From contig CAYULA010000017.1 of NCBI GenBank assembly GCA_964445525.1, positions 1 to 64,000 on the forward strand: 64,000 nt of DNA, written 5' to 3'. This document shows, piece after piece, positions 7,611 to 16,534 of this stretch. The translations under genes were made by a program, and so were the position numbers. The first letter of the stretch is position 1; the number at the start of each line of letters is the position of its first letter. Origin of the DNA: Penumbrarchaeum sp964445525 (GTDB lineage: Archaea > Thermoplasmatota > Penumbrarchaeia > Penumbrarchaeales > Penumbrarchaeaceae). The notes beneath the pieces were generated by a model. The model had not been told where the DNA came from. It did not search any database and worked only from the letters and a program-made list of their open reading frames with translations.

Positions 7611-8534
7611 TCACAACCAGTACGGTTCCATCAGATCCTCGAATGCCGACGTTGCCGCGATTGCTCCTTCACCAGCTGCCGTTACGATCTGCTTCAAACC
7701 GCCTGTGATATCCCCGGCAGAGTAGAATCCCGGAACATTTGTCCTCATGTTCCTGTCAACCTTAAGGAATCCTTCTTCATTCAATTGGGCACCCAGTACC
7801 ATACCAAGCTGGACTTGGGGTACCTCGCCAATGGCTATGAAGGCTCCGGCGGTTTTGAGTTCCTTCTTGTCTCCGGTCTTTACGTTCTTGATAATCACCG
7901 ATTCAAGCATATCGGTTCCCTTGAACTCCTCAACCACCGTATCCAGTATCAGTTCGATTCCAAGTTCTTTTACCTGATCCTGGAGGGCTTTTTCTCCCCT
8001 GAACTCGTCCCTTCTGTGTATGAGCCTGACGTTGCATTCTATGTTGTGAAGATATATGGCATAGAGGAGCGCGGTTGATCCGCCCCCAACCACTATCACA
8101 TCTTTACCCTTGAAGAAGAACCCGTCACAGGTTGCACAGTAGCTAACCCCTTTTCCTCCCATTTCCTCCTCGCCGGGAACTCCAAGGTGCTTGTGTTCGG
8201 CACCTGTTGCCAGAAGAACCGATTTTCCATTGTAATTGCCCTCCGGAGTTTCAAGATAAAACATTCCGTCCTTTTTGATGGAGGTAACCTCGGAATACTC
8301 CTTTATCGGGGCATAGGTTTCCGCGTGTTCTCTCATCTTCATTGCGAGGTCCTGTCCCGAGATCTCCTTGTCTCCGGGCCAGTTCTCGATTATGGGGGAT
8401 ATGATTACCTGCCCCCCGGCCATCTGTTTTTCCAGAATAACGGTCTTGAGACCGGCCCTGCCCGCGTAGATCCCGGCCGTGAATCCCGCTGGTCCTCCTC
8501 CGATGATAACGAGATCATACTCATCTTCTGACAT
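7611..8534 (-). CDS. trxB: Thioredoxin reductase (NADPH/NADH:thioredoxin, FAD flavoprotein)
   Basis: About 307 residues from the ATG at 8534, the usual family length. An FAD-binding GGGPAG lies near the N-terminus, the redox pair CATC in VSYCATCDGFFF near residue 135, the pyridine-nucleotide motif VVGGGSTA after it, and the terminal FAD motif GFYSAGDITGG. The enzyme passes reducing power to thioredoxin in the cytoplasm. HRRDEFR is typical of NADPH-type phosphate binding, suggesting NADPH use. An in-frame extension to 8561 lacks family similarity. A divergent promoter region separates it from the exported-protein genes. Confidence 0.96.
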   Translation of the reverse strand: MSEDEYDLVIIGGGPAGFTAGIYAGRAGLKTVILEKQMAGGQVIISPIIENWPGDKEISGQDLAMKMREHAETYAPIKEYSEVTSIKKDGMFYLETPEGNYNGKSVLLATGAEHKHLGVPGEEEMGGKGVSYCATCDGFFFKGKDVIVVGGGSTALLYAIYLHNIECNVRLIHRRDEFRGEKALQDQVKELGIELILDTVVEEFKGTDMLESVIIKNVKTGDKKELKTAGAFIAIGEVPQVQLGMVLGAQLNEEGFLKVDRNMRTNVPGFYSAGDITGGLKQIVTAAGEGAIAATSAFEDLMEPYWL

Positions 8535-8600
8535 GTTTAACACTCCGCATAACGGAATCAAATATTAGTCTTTTTTCGATTACTCCCTAGTTCCAGAAGG

Positions 8601-8610
8601 TTAATATATC
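8601..8610 (+). promoter_or_regulatory. Putative archaeal TATA box
   Basis: TTAATATATC lies about 70 nt upstream of the ATG at 8675, predicting a start of transcription near 8630 and a short leader. GGTG just before the ATG is a possible ribosome binding site. Confidence 0.45.
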
Positions 8611-8674
8611 GCTCCCTAAATAGGAAGGGGGTAAAAGGACTACCCAGTAGTATCATGACTATCAAGGTGAAAAA

Positions 8675-10474
8675 ATGAGACCCGTTCTACTCACATTGTC
8701 AATTGCCGCCCTCATGATGAGTGTCGGTGGATATTTCATAGCCGACCCTCAACCCATTGATATGGGTGTTGAAGATGATACAGGAGAGGATGGTTCCGAT
8801 ATAATTTCCGATATCAGTTCCGTTACGGTCCCCGAGATGAAAATAAATGATCAGGCCCTTTACGATTACACCTTATTCGCTCAGATGTACTGGGAAAACA
8901 CAACATCCGGCGAATGGGAGAGATACACCTTCTCCGGAGAGGGAAGTTTTCTCCAGTATGTCGATGAGATCACGACAGTGGAGGACGGGTTTGGAACCCA
9001 GAGGAAAGCCGTCAGATTCGGATACGAGACCAAAGCAAGTATCAGGGTAAAGATCGAGAGGTCCGATGGTGACGACGTAACCATACCCGGAAACCTCGAT
9101 GTGGAGAGGTCCGAATACAAGAATCTGTTCGACAAACATGCTCTCAAAGCGGTCAATTCCGGAGGGATAGGCATTGAGAATCTGGGAACCGCCTTCGGGA
9201 ATGTTCCAACAAATGTGGAATACGATGCCGATCTCAAGACATACCCCATACCAAGCAGGGACCCCATAGAAACACTGGACGAATCGATATACGGAAACGG
9301 AAGGACCCTCAGACTCACCTCCCGCGGTTCCTATGAAGGCGATCCTTTCTACGAGGAGGACATGAGAGTCTACAACTGGACTGTTGATGGAGCATTCAAG
9401 GTCCAGGATTACGACACGCTCAAGATCAATGTCACATCCAACCTCTGGGATTTCATTTTTTTCGAGAGGCAGTTCTACCTCTCCGAAGATTCTCCATTCC
9501 CCCTGAAAGGAAACACCAGGACCAACACAAGTTATGCCGATGATGAAGGCGAATTCTATGTGATAATGGAGACCTCCAGGGAGATAAAGGAGGGAGACCT
9601 CGGCATCCAATCAGGCGAGAATCCCATCCCATGGGGCGACACTTCCGGGCATAAGGAATATGATCTGGCTCATCCTGCCGGGGAATACGAAAGTTGGGAA
9701 TACGGTCCTGCTGACGGCACGGACCTCGACAGGTCTTCATTCAACGGATGGACACAGGAAGATGCCATCGAATATGCAAAAGATAATTCCCCGCAATTAC
9801 AGGCTTTCCTCAGCGAATATGAAACCAAGGGAAAGGTCCTCATCCAGGATTCGGTATATAATATATCAAAAGAAGATAGGCTGGGCAGGAACACCACACA
9901 ATGGTGGAATCTGACCTTTTCCTATGCTTACGATCTGGAGGAAATGATAGAATATTACGAGGAGAATGATGACTGGCCGGAGTGGCGTTACAGGATATTG
10001 GTTGCAAGGTCCGACGATGAGAGCAGGCAAGGAACCACTATCTCCAGGTTCATTGCCGGGGACGAAGGAGACAACCGACACGGAAGGCTGAGAACATGGT
10101 GGGACGGAGGAGTGGTGAAAGACAACCTGCAGCTCAACTCCAGGATCCTCACTCTGACCCATTCCGAAAAGATCCTGAAGCTCGATTCCAGGGTAAAGGA
10201 AAATGCATTCGAGAACGGAAGGATCAAGGAAGGTGTCCAATTCTACTACGGAATAGTTACGGTGAATGAGGACCAGAATCCGGGATTGACATTGATCGAA
10301 CAGCTAACCGGTATCTCAACACCTACAGCCAACAACGCATTCGGTTTCCAGAATGATAAAATCATGAAAACGGGAAATACCTTTTCGGCAGCCGTTGATG
10401 CAAACACCGGACAGATGTTATATGTTACCTCCGTCGAGGGAACAGAGCTTGCCGGGATCTTCGGCGGATCCTGA
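8675..10474 (+). CDS. Large predicted exported protein, unknown function
   Basis: 599 residues. The N-terminus MRPVLLTLSIAALMMSVGG is a signal sequence or membrane anchor followed by an acidic, Asp/Ser-rich linker. The rest is rich in Thr, Asn, Tyr and Trp with many N-x-S/T sequons, as expected of a surface protein of beta structure. No catalytic motif is evident and no C-terminal membrane segment is obvious. It is followed after 20 nt by a similarly built protein, and the two probably form an operon. They may be divergent paralogues: both have a short N-terminal hydrophobic helix, an acidic linker and a long beta-rich domain. Confidence 0.75.
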   Translation: MRPVLLTLSIAALMMSVGGYFIADPQPIDMGVEDDTGEDGSDIISDISSVTVPEMKINDQALYDYTLFAQMYWENTTSGEWERYTFSGEGSFLQYVDEITTVEDGFGTQRKAVRFGYETKASIRVKIERSDGDDVTIPGNLDVERSEYKNLFDKHALKAVNSGGIGIENLGTAFGNVPTNVEYDADLKTYPIPSRDPIETLDESIYGNGRTLRLTSRGSYEGDPFYEEDMRVYNWTVDGAFKVQDYDTLKINVTSNLWDFIFFERQFYLSEDSPFPLKGNTRTNTSYADDEGEFYVIMETSREIKEGDLGIQSGENPIPWGDTSGHKEYDLAHPAGEYESWEYGPADGTDLDRSSFNGWTQEDAIEYAKDNSPQLQAFLSEYETKGKVLIQDSVYNISKEDRLGRNTTQWWNLTFSYAYDLEEMIEYYEENDDWPEWRYRILVARSDDESRQGTTISRFIAGDEGDNRHGRLRTWWDGGVVKDNLQLNSRILTLTHSEKILKLDSRVKENAFENGRIKEGVQFYYGIVTVNEDQNPGLTLIEQLTGISTPTANNAFGFQNDKIMKTGNTFSAAVDANTGQMLYVTSVEGTELAGIFGGS

Positions 10475-10494
10475 TTATTAAACGGTGAAAATAA

Positions 10495-12096
10495 ATGAAT
10501 ATCGGAAGGAGGCTGTTGTTTGCCCTTGTGGCTGCCGCCATGATGCTGAACATAGGCTACGGTCTGTTGAACAACGGTCTGAAAATTCCCATCCTGGAAA
10601 GTAATGATATTGATCTCGATGACAATGCCTTATCCGATTCTTTTGCCGTTTCAGAACTAGTTGAAGGATCGGCATTCACCTCCACCTATAACATGTCCGT
10701 TGACGTGGACCTCAAGGATGAAAAAGGGAGATATTTTCAAGAAGGAACACTGAAAAGGACAGTGGGAAAAGATGCAATCTCAAAGACCCTATCGGGGACC
10801 TTTTCACTCATCTACAACGGAACCCAGGACCTTTCATTCATGGGTGAGATCCAAAACAGCAGGATCACCGAAATAAATGAAAGAGGACTGGAATCGAATG
10901 AGCAGGTCTCATCCCGCATCACATTCAACGGACCCAAAGGCTTCGGGTCCTCATCGGAAGTTGAAACCACCATTGAAGAATTCAGAGGATTGAGGATGGA
11001 TATGATCTGGAAGGCCCTTCTCCCTTCAGATCACCAATACAATCTGTCGTCAAAGGGTACCGAATCCGTCCCCGTCAACCTTCAAGAAGCCGGTATCAGG
11101 ACCGATGAGATAGTTATCTCATGGAAAGCTGTCTCCCTCAAGGATTCCCTGGAGGGAAGAGTTATCCGTATCCGGGCGACTTCACCAATAAAGGATCTCG
11201 GATCCATCAGTCTGGAATTTTCCATTCTGGAGGGAAGCTCATGGCCTTCCAGCATGAGTATTGTACTTGAGGGAAGGTTCGAGACAGAGGATGGTTTTGC
11301 CGAGATAACCATGACAATGAACGAGAACCTCATGAGCTGGACCCCGGGATCGGGCAAAACCCTTCCATTCATTGTATACGGACCATACGGCCCTCCCAAC
11401 ATGAAAGCTGGAAATGATTATCCCCTCCTTCCCGATGAAGGCGGAGAAACCGGTTTCAGGTTCGCACCCCAAGAAGCTCTACAGGTCTGCATGGATCGGG
11501 GAACCCTCCTGAAGGATTATATCCAGGGCAAGGGATGGGACGGTTTGACCCTTCTCGAGGCCGATTATTACAAACTGGAATTGGTTGATCCTGTCTGGGT
11601 CTGGAACATAACCCTGTCGGCTCCCGCCGTGGAAGGCAGTCCGGCCATGATTTGTTTCGAGGTGGGTGTTGAGGGAGGGGGATTGATAGATCAGAAGAGA
11701 TACACCCTGATATCGGAGAGTATTTCAGAGAACATGATACACCCTGAGGGTTCGTCAGGGATGATCACACTCGGTGAAAACGAGAATACAATCTCAGAAT
11801 CGGATTTTGATGATCAATTCCTCAAGGCCGAAGGATATCAAAATTCCTACAGGCTCGATATTTCCAGGAGAGAGGCGGCATGCTGCGACATCGGATCCCT
11901 TCTATTCACGAACATGCTCGGAGTGGAGAGGTCCCAGGTAAAGAACCTCTTCATATCTTCCAGCCAGGACAGGATGGATCCCTCGATCATGCACATTGCC
12001 GTGGTTGACGGAACAGAGGGCAACCTTATCTCCACAACCAGGATCGAAGGTGCGGCGGTTCCCCTTTTCAACTCATACGGATTCGACCTGGCCTGA
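10495..12096 (+). CDS. Large predicted exported protein, unknown function (second of a pair)
   Basis: 533 residues. The N-terminus MNIGRRLLFALVAAAMMLNIGYG is a signal sequence or anchor, followed by an acidic linker (NDIDLDDN) and a long beta-rich domain with several N-x-S/T sequons. A CC pair occurs late (AACCDIGS). I see no enzyme motif. It is spaced 20 nt from the preceding exported protein, with GGTGAAAATA before the ATG as a likely translation signal. Its 3' end overlaps the convergent epimerase gene by 24 nt. Confidence 0.72.
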   Translation: MNIGRRLLFALVAAAMMLNIGYGLLNNGLKIPILESNDIDLDDNALSDSFAVSELVEGSAFTSTYNMSVDVDLKDEKGRYFQEGTLKRTVGKDAISKTLSGTFSLIYNGTQDLSFMGEIQNSRITEINERGLESNEQVSSRITFNGPKGFGSSSEVETTIEEFRGLRMDMIWKALLPSDHQYNLSSKGTESVPVNLQEAGIRTDEIVISWKAVSLKDSLEGRVIRIRATSPIKDLGSISLEFSILEGSSWPSSMSIVLEGRFETEDGFAEITMTMNENLMSWTPGSGKTLPFIVYGPYGPPNMKAGNDYPLLPDEGGETGFRFAPQEALQVCMDRGTLLKDYIQGKGWDGLTLLEADYYKLELVDPVWVWNITLSAPAVEGSPAMICFEVGVEGGGLIDQKRYTLISESISENMIHPEGSSGMITLGENENTISESDFDDQFLKAEGYQNSYRLDISRREAACCDIGSLLFTNMLGVERSQVKNLFISSSQDRMDPSIMHIAVVDGTEGNLISTTRIEGAAVPLFNSYGFDLA

Positions 12097-12762
12097 AATT
12101 GTCCTTTCCGAAGCTTTCAGTATTCTCTCAATATTTCCCTTGATATCCCTGTTGTTGGCCGAAAAAACCGCCGATCCGGCAACCGCGATGTCCGCCCCTG
12201 CCTCCACAACGGATGCCACAGTTTCCGGCGATATCCCTCCGTCAACCTCCACCAATGCGGATGAGGACCTCAGGGATATCATTTCCTTGACGGTCCTTAT
12301 CCTTTCTATGGACGAAGGCATGAATGATTGACCGCCGAATCCGGGATTAACGCTCATGATCAGAACAAGATAGGCGCGGTCAAGGACCCATTCAAGTGAA
12401 TTCAGGGGAGTGGCAGGATTCAGCGTGACTCCTGGCTTTGCCCCTGCCTCCTCAATCGACTGGAGGACACGGTCCAGATGGGGAGTTGCCTCCACATGAA
12501 CGGTTACGATATCGGCCCCGGATTCGGCGAACATGGGAGCGTATGTATCGGGGTCGGATATCATCAGGTGTACGTCCAGTTCCAGATCCGTTTCTTTCCT
12601 GAGCGATTTGACCAGAGGAAGTCCGAAGGTGATATTGGGAACGAAATGTCCGTCCATCACATCGATGTGAAGCATATCCACTCCGGCTTCTACAACCTGT
12701 TCAATCTCCTCATGGAGCCTGTATGGATTGGCGGAGAGGATGGAGGGCGATAGTCTGACCAT
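12073..12762 (-). CDS. rpe: Ribulose-phosphate 3-epimerase
   Basis: 229 residues, normal family length. Diagnostic segments in order: SILSANPYRL at the N-terminus, DMLHIDVMDGHFVPNITFG (metal-binding His and catalytic Asp), LVLIMSVNPGFGGQSFM (phosphate-binding and Met-rich loop) and EVDGGISPE (second catalytic Asp). It interconverts ribulose 5-phosphate and xylulose 5-phosphate in the cytoplasm as a TIM barrel. It is transcribed leftward, tail to tail with the exported-protein operon with a 24-nt overlap, and lies 26 nt downstream of the carboxypeptidase gene, so the two may be cotranscribed. Confidence 0.95.
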   Translation of the reverse strand: MVRLSPSILSANPYRLHEEIEQVVEAGVDMLHIDVMDGHFVPNITFGLPLVKSLRKETDLELDVHLMISDPDTYAPMFAESGADIVTVHVEATPHLDRVLQSIEEAGAKPGVTLNPATPLNSLEWVLDRAYLVLIMSVNPGFGGQSFMPSSIERIRTVKEMISLRSSSALVEVDGGISPETVASVVEAGADIAVAGSAVFSANNRDIKGNIERILKASERTISGQVESV

Positions 12763-12788
12763 GTTATCCCGGGTTAATGAACATTTGT

Positions 12789-15497
12789 TTACTTAAAAGG
12801 ACCCTGACCTCCCCTTGAAAACTTGGCAGAGGAATCCCTTTTCTTATTTCTATCAACAACCCGAAGTGTCCTGGGCGGAGGAGGGACCTTTCTTGCTTTT
12901 TCCGGTCTCTCGCCTGATTTTGTATATTTTCGGAACTTCGTTCCTTCCTCCTCCTCATCCGGGACCGGTTCCCTTCCGTGGGAATCATACCTGAGATAGG
13001 AGACTATCAATATGACAAATGCAACAATTATGAGAAAAATGAAGAGGATCCAGGGGAACTGGTTCTCATCATCACTATCCTCGTCTTCCCACTCACCTAT
13101 GTGAAAGGGCCCTACCTCGCTTTCCAGGGATATATCCTCGTACATTGCTTCTCCCACCCCGGCTTTTCCGGTAACCTCCACGAATAATCTGTAATCACCG
13201 CTTTGGTCTGGCAGTTCTATCTCGCCGAAGAAAGCTCCCCGGACCTCATCTTTGCCGAGACCTTCTTTCAGCAGAATGTATTCAATATCCTCAATCTCTT
13301 TTTCGGACAGCCATGGGTCCTGTTTCCAGATAAGCCGTTGGGGAGTGAAATTTCCATCCGGTCCGGAAAGGGTTACCTGGAAAACAATATTATTCGTATA
13401 TGGTTCGAGGACCTCCATTCCGTTCATACTTGATATTACAAGACCGGGTCCCAGTATCAAAGTATCGTTTTCAACATTATAGGGGATATCGACTATCCTC
13501 ACTCCACCCCGGGGATAGAGAATCGCGCTTTTTTCCATCCAGTATGGAAAATGATCCAGTGCACCTGCGGCAATGACCCTGAAATAGTGTGTGCCGTCGA
13601 ATCCCGAAAGGTCAACGGTTATGATCTCGGGTCCGTATCCCTCGGAGATCACGACCCCGGGCGGGATCGACCAACCGGAGGTGTCCCAGGATTGCTTGGG
13701 GTTTCTGGAGACACCCCATATCAAGGGGGTCGGTCCGGTACCGCCGGATATCCCGACCATGATCCTCCAGTTGTTATCCATTTCTTGCACATTCTCCACT
13801 GAAAATATATCCACTCCTGGTAGGATGGTCGCTTTTTCTGTTTCGACGAGGTCCCCCTCCGAAAATGAGAGATTCACGGTTATGTTTGCCTCACCTTCCA
13901 TGGGAACAATATCGAACGGTAACGAATTGTTGCCCTTTACGAACTGTCCGATAAAGTATTTCTTTACGGTCGTCCACTCTTCCAGTTCCATAATGATGAC
14001 AACTTCCTCCGGATCCTCCCCTGTCCAGTTAAGGGATAAATCCAGCCATGAATTTTCAGATACCTCCCATACGAGGTCCTCGTCAAGGAAATCGATGGAA
14101 GCGTTGAGTTCGGGATCCGGGGGTTCCTCCCGATCACCTTCGATATAAAAGGAATCGGTCCAGGTTAATATCGATCCCTGCCTGCTCCTGGAAACAATGG
14201 ACTGGGGCAATATCCTGGGATTGGAATCTTCGTATGTGGATGACCAATCCTTATCCGGGATCGTTGAAAAGGAGATGGAATGATATCCTGCTTCCAGCTG
14301 GGTTTCGATATAGAATTCCAATGTATATTCGGGCAGATAAGGGTGTCCGGTCCATTCCGGTTGGAAATCACTCTGTTCCCCATCGATCACAAGTCTCGTA
14401 TCGGAGAGGTCCGAAGCCCCGATCACGGATGCTTTCAGGTGGATACTTCCGTTATCGAATGTATAATCCATCTCCATCCCGGGTTCCACCATCTGACAGG
14501 CGCTGTAGCATATTCTGACTCCCCTCGGCACCGTGCCGCTATCGGTAAGAGGATCCACCCAGAGGTCCTCAAGACCTCCAAGGTTCTCGGGATGATTCCC
14601 TTTCACGCTCTCAAGCTCCACCGTGGCTGTGTAGATCGACCAGGGAAGCTTCATCTCGGGTGAATAGAGTTGATCCCCCAGGAACATGGACCCGTAGAGG
14701 TGATCGTCGAATGCACCGCTGAGATTGGCCACATAGGAGAAATCGTTGGCCGGTCCGTTGAGGAGCTTCTGTCCCGAGGCTCTCGAGAGCTCGCTTCCGA
14801 TCGCTGAGAAGGCATTGTGGTCGGGAGATTCCACACCCGTATTCGGAGCTCCCCAGGGATAGAACACTCCCTTGGAACCTGTATGGAATGAGATGGCCAT
14901 GGAGAACGGATAAAGTTTTGCGAGTTCATGGATCGAATAGGCTCCCGCTGTTGTCAATGGAATGCCATCGGTGGTCTGACTGACTCCCGCAGGTTCGAAC
15001 GGATAGTCCCTGTTCGGGTCCTCGCCGTTCTCATCCACTCTGGTGACCATGTCCAGACCGTACGGATTGACCACAGGAAGGATGGCCATGTTCAATCCTT
15101 CCACAAGTCGTAGGGCCCTGGGGTCCCTGCCATTGTATGAATCAAGAAGATGCATTGAGAAAGCGAGTACCGCTTCGGCCGAATCCGGTTCGTCCCCGTG
15201 ATGCCCTCCTATCAGCATTATCCAGGGTCTCTCCTCCGATCTGTTTCCGACAAACAGTATCGGAATCACCCTATCTCCGATGATATCCCTTGTCCCGAGA
15301 AAATCCTGGGCTGTGGTGTATTCCGCAATTTCAGGATTGTCCGTGGAGGCATTTTCAAGCAGGGATGCTATCTCGTAGCTTGTGTGGTACCTGACATCGA
15401 TGGATCTTTCCGGTACATTTCCTGCTATCTGCTGCGGAATCAACAGCAAACAAATGCAAACAATTGCCGCAAGGGAGGCTCCCTTCCTCATGTCCAT
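12789..15497 (-). CDS. Membrane-anchored exported M14-family zinc carboxypeptidase
   Basis: 902 residues. A signal peptide (GASLAAIVCICLLLIPQQ) is followed by an M14 domain: zinc ligands in GGHHGDEP (HxxE, residues ~100-103), NPYGLD and EDPNRDYPF for substrate binding, SFHTGSKGVFYPWG for the third zinc ligand, and TATVELES for the catalytic Glu. A long beta-sandwich region follows. One membrane helix (FPWILFIFLIIVAFVILIVS) lies near the C-terminus, then a charged cytoplasmic tail of about 70 residues rich in Lys, Arg and Glu. It probably trims peptides outside the cell. The start could also be the ATG two codons in. Confidence 0.9.
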   Translation of the reverse strand: MDMRKGASLAAIVCICLLLIPQQIAGNVPERSIDVRYHTSYEIASLLENASTDNPEIAEYTTAQDFLGTRDIIGDRVIPILFVGNRSEERPWIMLIGGHHGDEPDSAEAVLAFSMHLLDSYNGRDPRALRLVEGLNMAILPVVNPYGLDMVTRVDENGEDPNRDYPFEPAGVSQTTDGIPLTTAGAYSIHELAKLYPFSMAISFHTGSKGVFYPWGAPNTGVESPDHNAFSAIGSELSRASGQKLLNGPANDFSYVANLSGAFDDHLYGSMFLGDQLYSPEMKLPWSIYTATVELESVKGNHPENLGGLEDLWVDPLTDSGTVPRGVRICYSACQMVEPGMEMDYTFDNGSIHLKASVIGASDLSDTRLVIDGEQSDFQPEWTGHPYLPEYTLEFYIETQLEAGYHSISFSTIPDKDWSSTYEDSNPRILPQSIVSRSRQGSILTWTDSFYIEGDREEPPDPELNASIDFLDEDLVWEVSENSWLDLSLNWTGEDPEEVVIIMELEEWTTVKKYFIGQFVKGNNSLPFDIVPMEGEANITVNLSFSEGDLVETEKATILPGVDIFSVENVQEMDNNWRIMVGISGGTGPTPLIWGVSRNPKQSWDTSGWSIPPGVVISEGYGPEIITVDLSGFDGTHYFRVIAAGALDHFPYWMEKSAILYPRGGVRIVDIPYNVENDTLILGPGLVISSMNGMEVLEPYTNNIVFQVTLSGPDGNFTPQRLIWKQDPWLSEKEIEDIEYILLKEGLGKDEVRGAFFGEIELPDQSGDYRLFVEVTGKAGVGEAMYEDISLESEVGPFHIGEWEDEDSDDENQFPWILFIFLIIVAFVILIVSYLRYDSHGREPVPDEEEEGTKFRKYTKSGERPEKARKVPPPPRTLRVVDRNKKRDSSAKFSRGGQGPFK

Positions 15498-15948
15498 GGG
15501 TCCCTAACCTCCATGAGGGTATAAAAATCATGATGATAATAATCGATCGAAGCAGGCTTCGATCGAACGTACAAACCCCGCTCCCCCAGCTGACTGAGCG
15601 GTATTTTTGTAATCAACAGCATTTGAAGATTGGAATAACTGGACGTATTAAATTTCCTATATGATAAAAAATCAAGGTCCCCTCGAGGGGGACCGAACGG
15701 AAAGGTTCAGGACAATGGGCGAACCCTACCGCTATCACGCACCCAAGCAGGTCAGAATATTCAATATTCTTCACTGCCGGCAGCACAAAAAAATTATCAT
15801 CAATAAAACAAGCGGTAAAAAACCGAACTTTCATCAGGGTATATTAATAATTTGTGGACAAGGAAAAGCGCAACCTGGGAAATGACAGTATTGAAATCCA
15901 ATGGTTGAATTACCTTAGAAACAGAGAGACCATCAAGGACGTATCACC
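15498..15948. other. Intergenic region with two strong hairpins and a promoter
   Basis: No gene. An 11-bp inverted repeat (CGATCGAAGC/GCTTCGATCG) spans 15543-15566. A second hairpin, GGTCCCC at 15676-15682 with GGGGACC at 15688-15694, follows. A TATA-like GGTATATTAATAATT near 15838-15852 may serve the HD/aconitase operon. The first hairpin lies about 45 nt outside the start of the leftward carboxypeptidase, so it is not its terminator. Confidence 0.45.
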
Positions 15949-16524
15949 ATGATCGGAGAAGAAGAGATCAAGGGTCTTTTCGGCCCCCAGTTGGACATGA
16001 TAGAGGATGAATCGATCAAAAACAAGGTTATCGAGGCCTGGAAGATCGGATGCGAGAGAGGCGGATGGGGTGATGTTGAGGAAATATCCAAGATGCCCTT
16101 CACACTCCTTACGGACACCAAAGGTGTAAGCTTCATCGAACATACGATAGCGGTTACCGAAGGGGCGATCGGACTTGCGGTTGCCCAGAAGGAAACCTAC
16201 GGGAAAATGCCCTACGAGATCGATATGGACCGTCTTGTTGCGGGTGGCCTGCTTCACGATGTTGGAAAACTCATGGAGATCGAAAGGGACGGAGAAGGAG
16301 GCTGGAGAAAATCCAGATCGGGGAAATGCGAGAGGCATCCCATATCCGGAGCCATAATCGCTGCCGAAGTGGGCCTCCCCGAGGAATATGTCAACACCAT
16401 TGCCTGTCATGCAAAGGAAGGTGATGGCAGACCCCAGGTGATCGAGACGGTCCTCATCCATCAGGCTGACTATGCCACCTTCAATCCGATGGTGATGAAG
16501 AACAAGGACCTGCTTATCGAGTGA
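15949..16524 (+). CDS. HD-domain metal-dependent phosphohydrolase
   Basis: 191 residues. The HD signature appears as FIEHTIAVTE (first His), GGLLHDVGKLME (His-Asp pair), RHPISGAIIA and IACHAKEGDG (further His), and IHQADYATF (last Asp). Such enzymes hydrolyse phosphate esters or nucleotides using a bound metal. The specific substrate is not evident. It ends 10 nt before the fused aconitase gene and shares its direction, so it is probably the first gene of that operon, though a metabolic link is unproven. Confidence 0.85.
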   Translation: MIGEEEIKGLFGPQLDMIEDESIKNKVIEAWKIGCERGGWGDVEEISKMPFTLLTDTKGVSFIEHTIAVTEGAIGLAVAQKETYGKMPYEIDMDRLVAGGLLHDVGKLMEIERDGEGGWRKSRSGKCERHPISGAIIAAEVGLPEEYVNTIACHAKEGDGRPQVIETVLIHQADYATFNPMVMKNKDLLIE

Positions 16525-16534
16525 GGTGAAATCG

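Noticed and set aside
15661..15885. A 74-codon protein between the carboxypeptidase and HD genes
   Set aside because: It spans a strong hairpin, has no sensible homology and no start signal.
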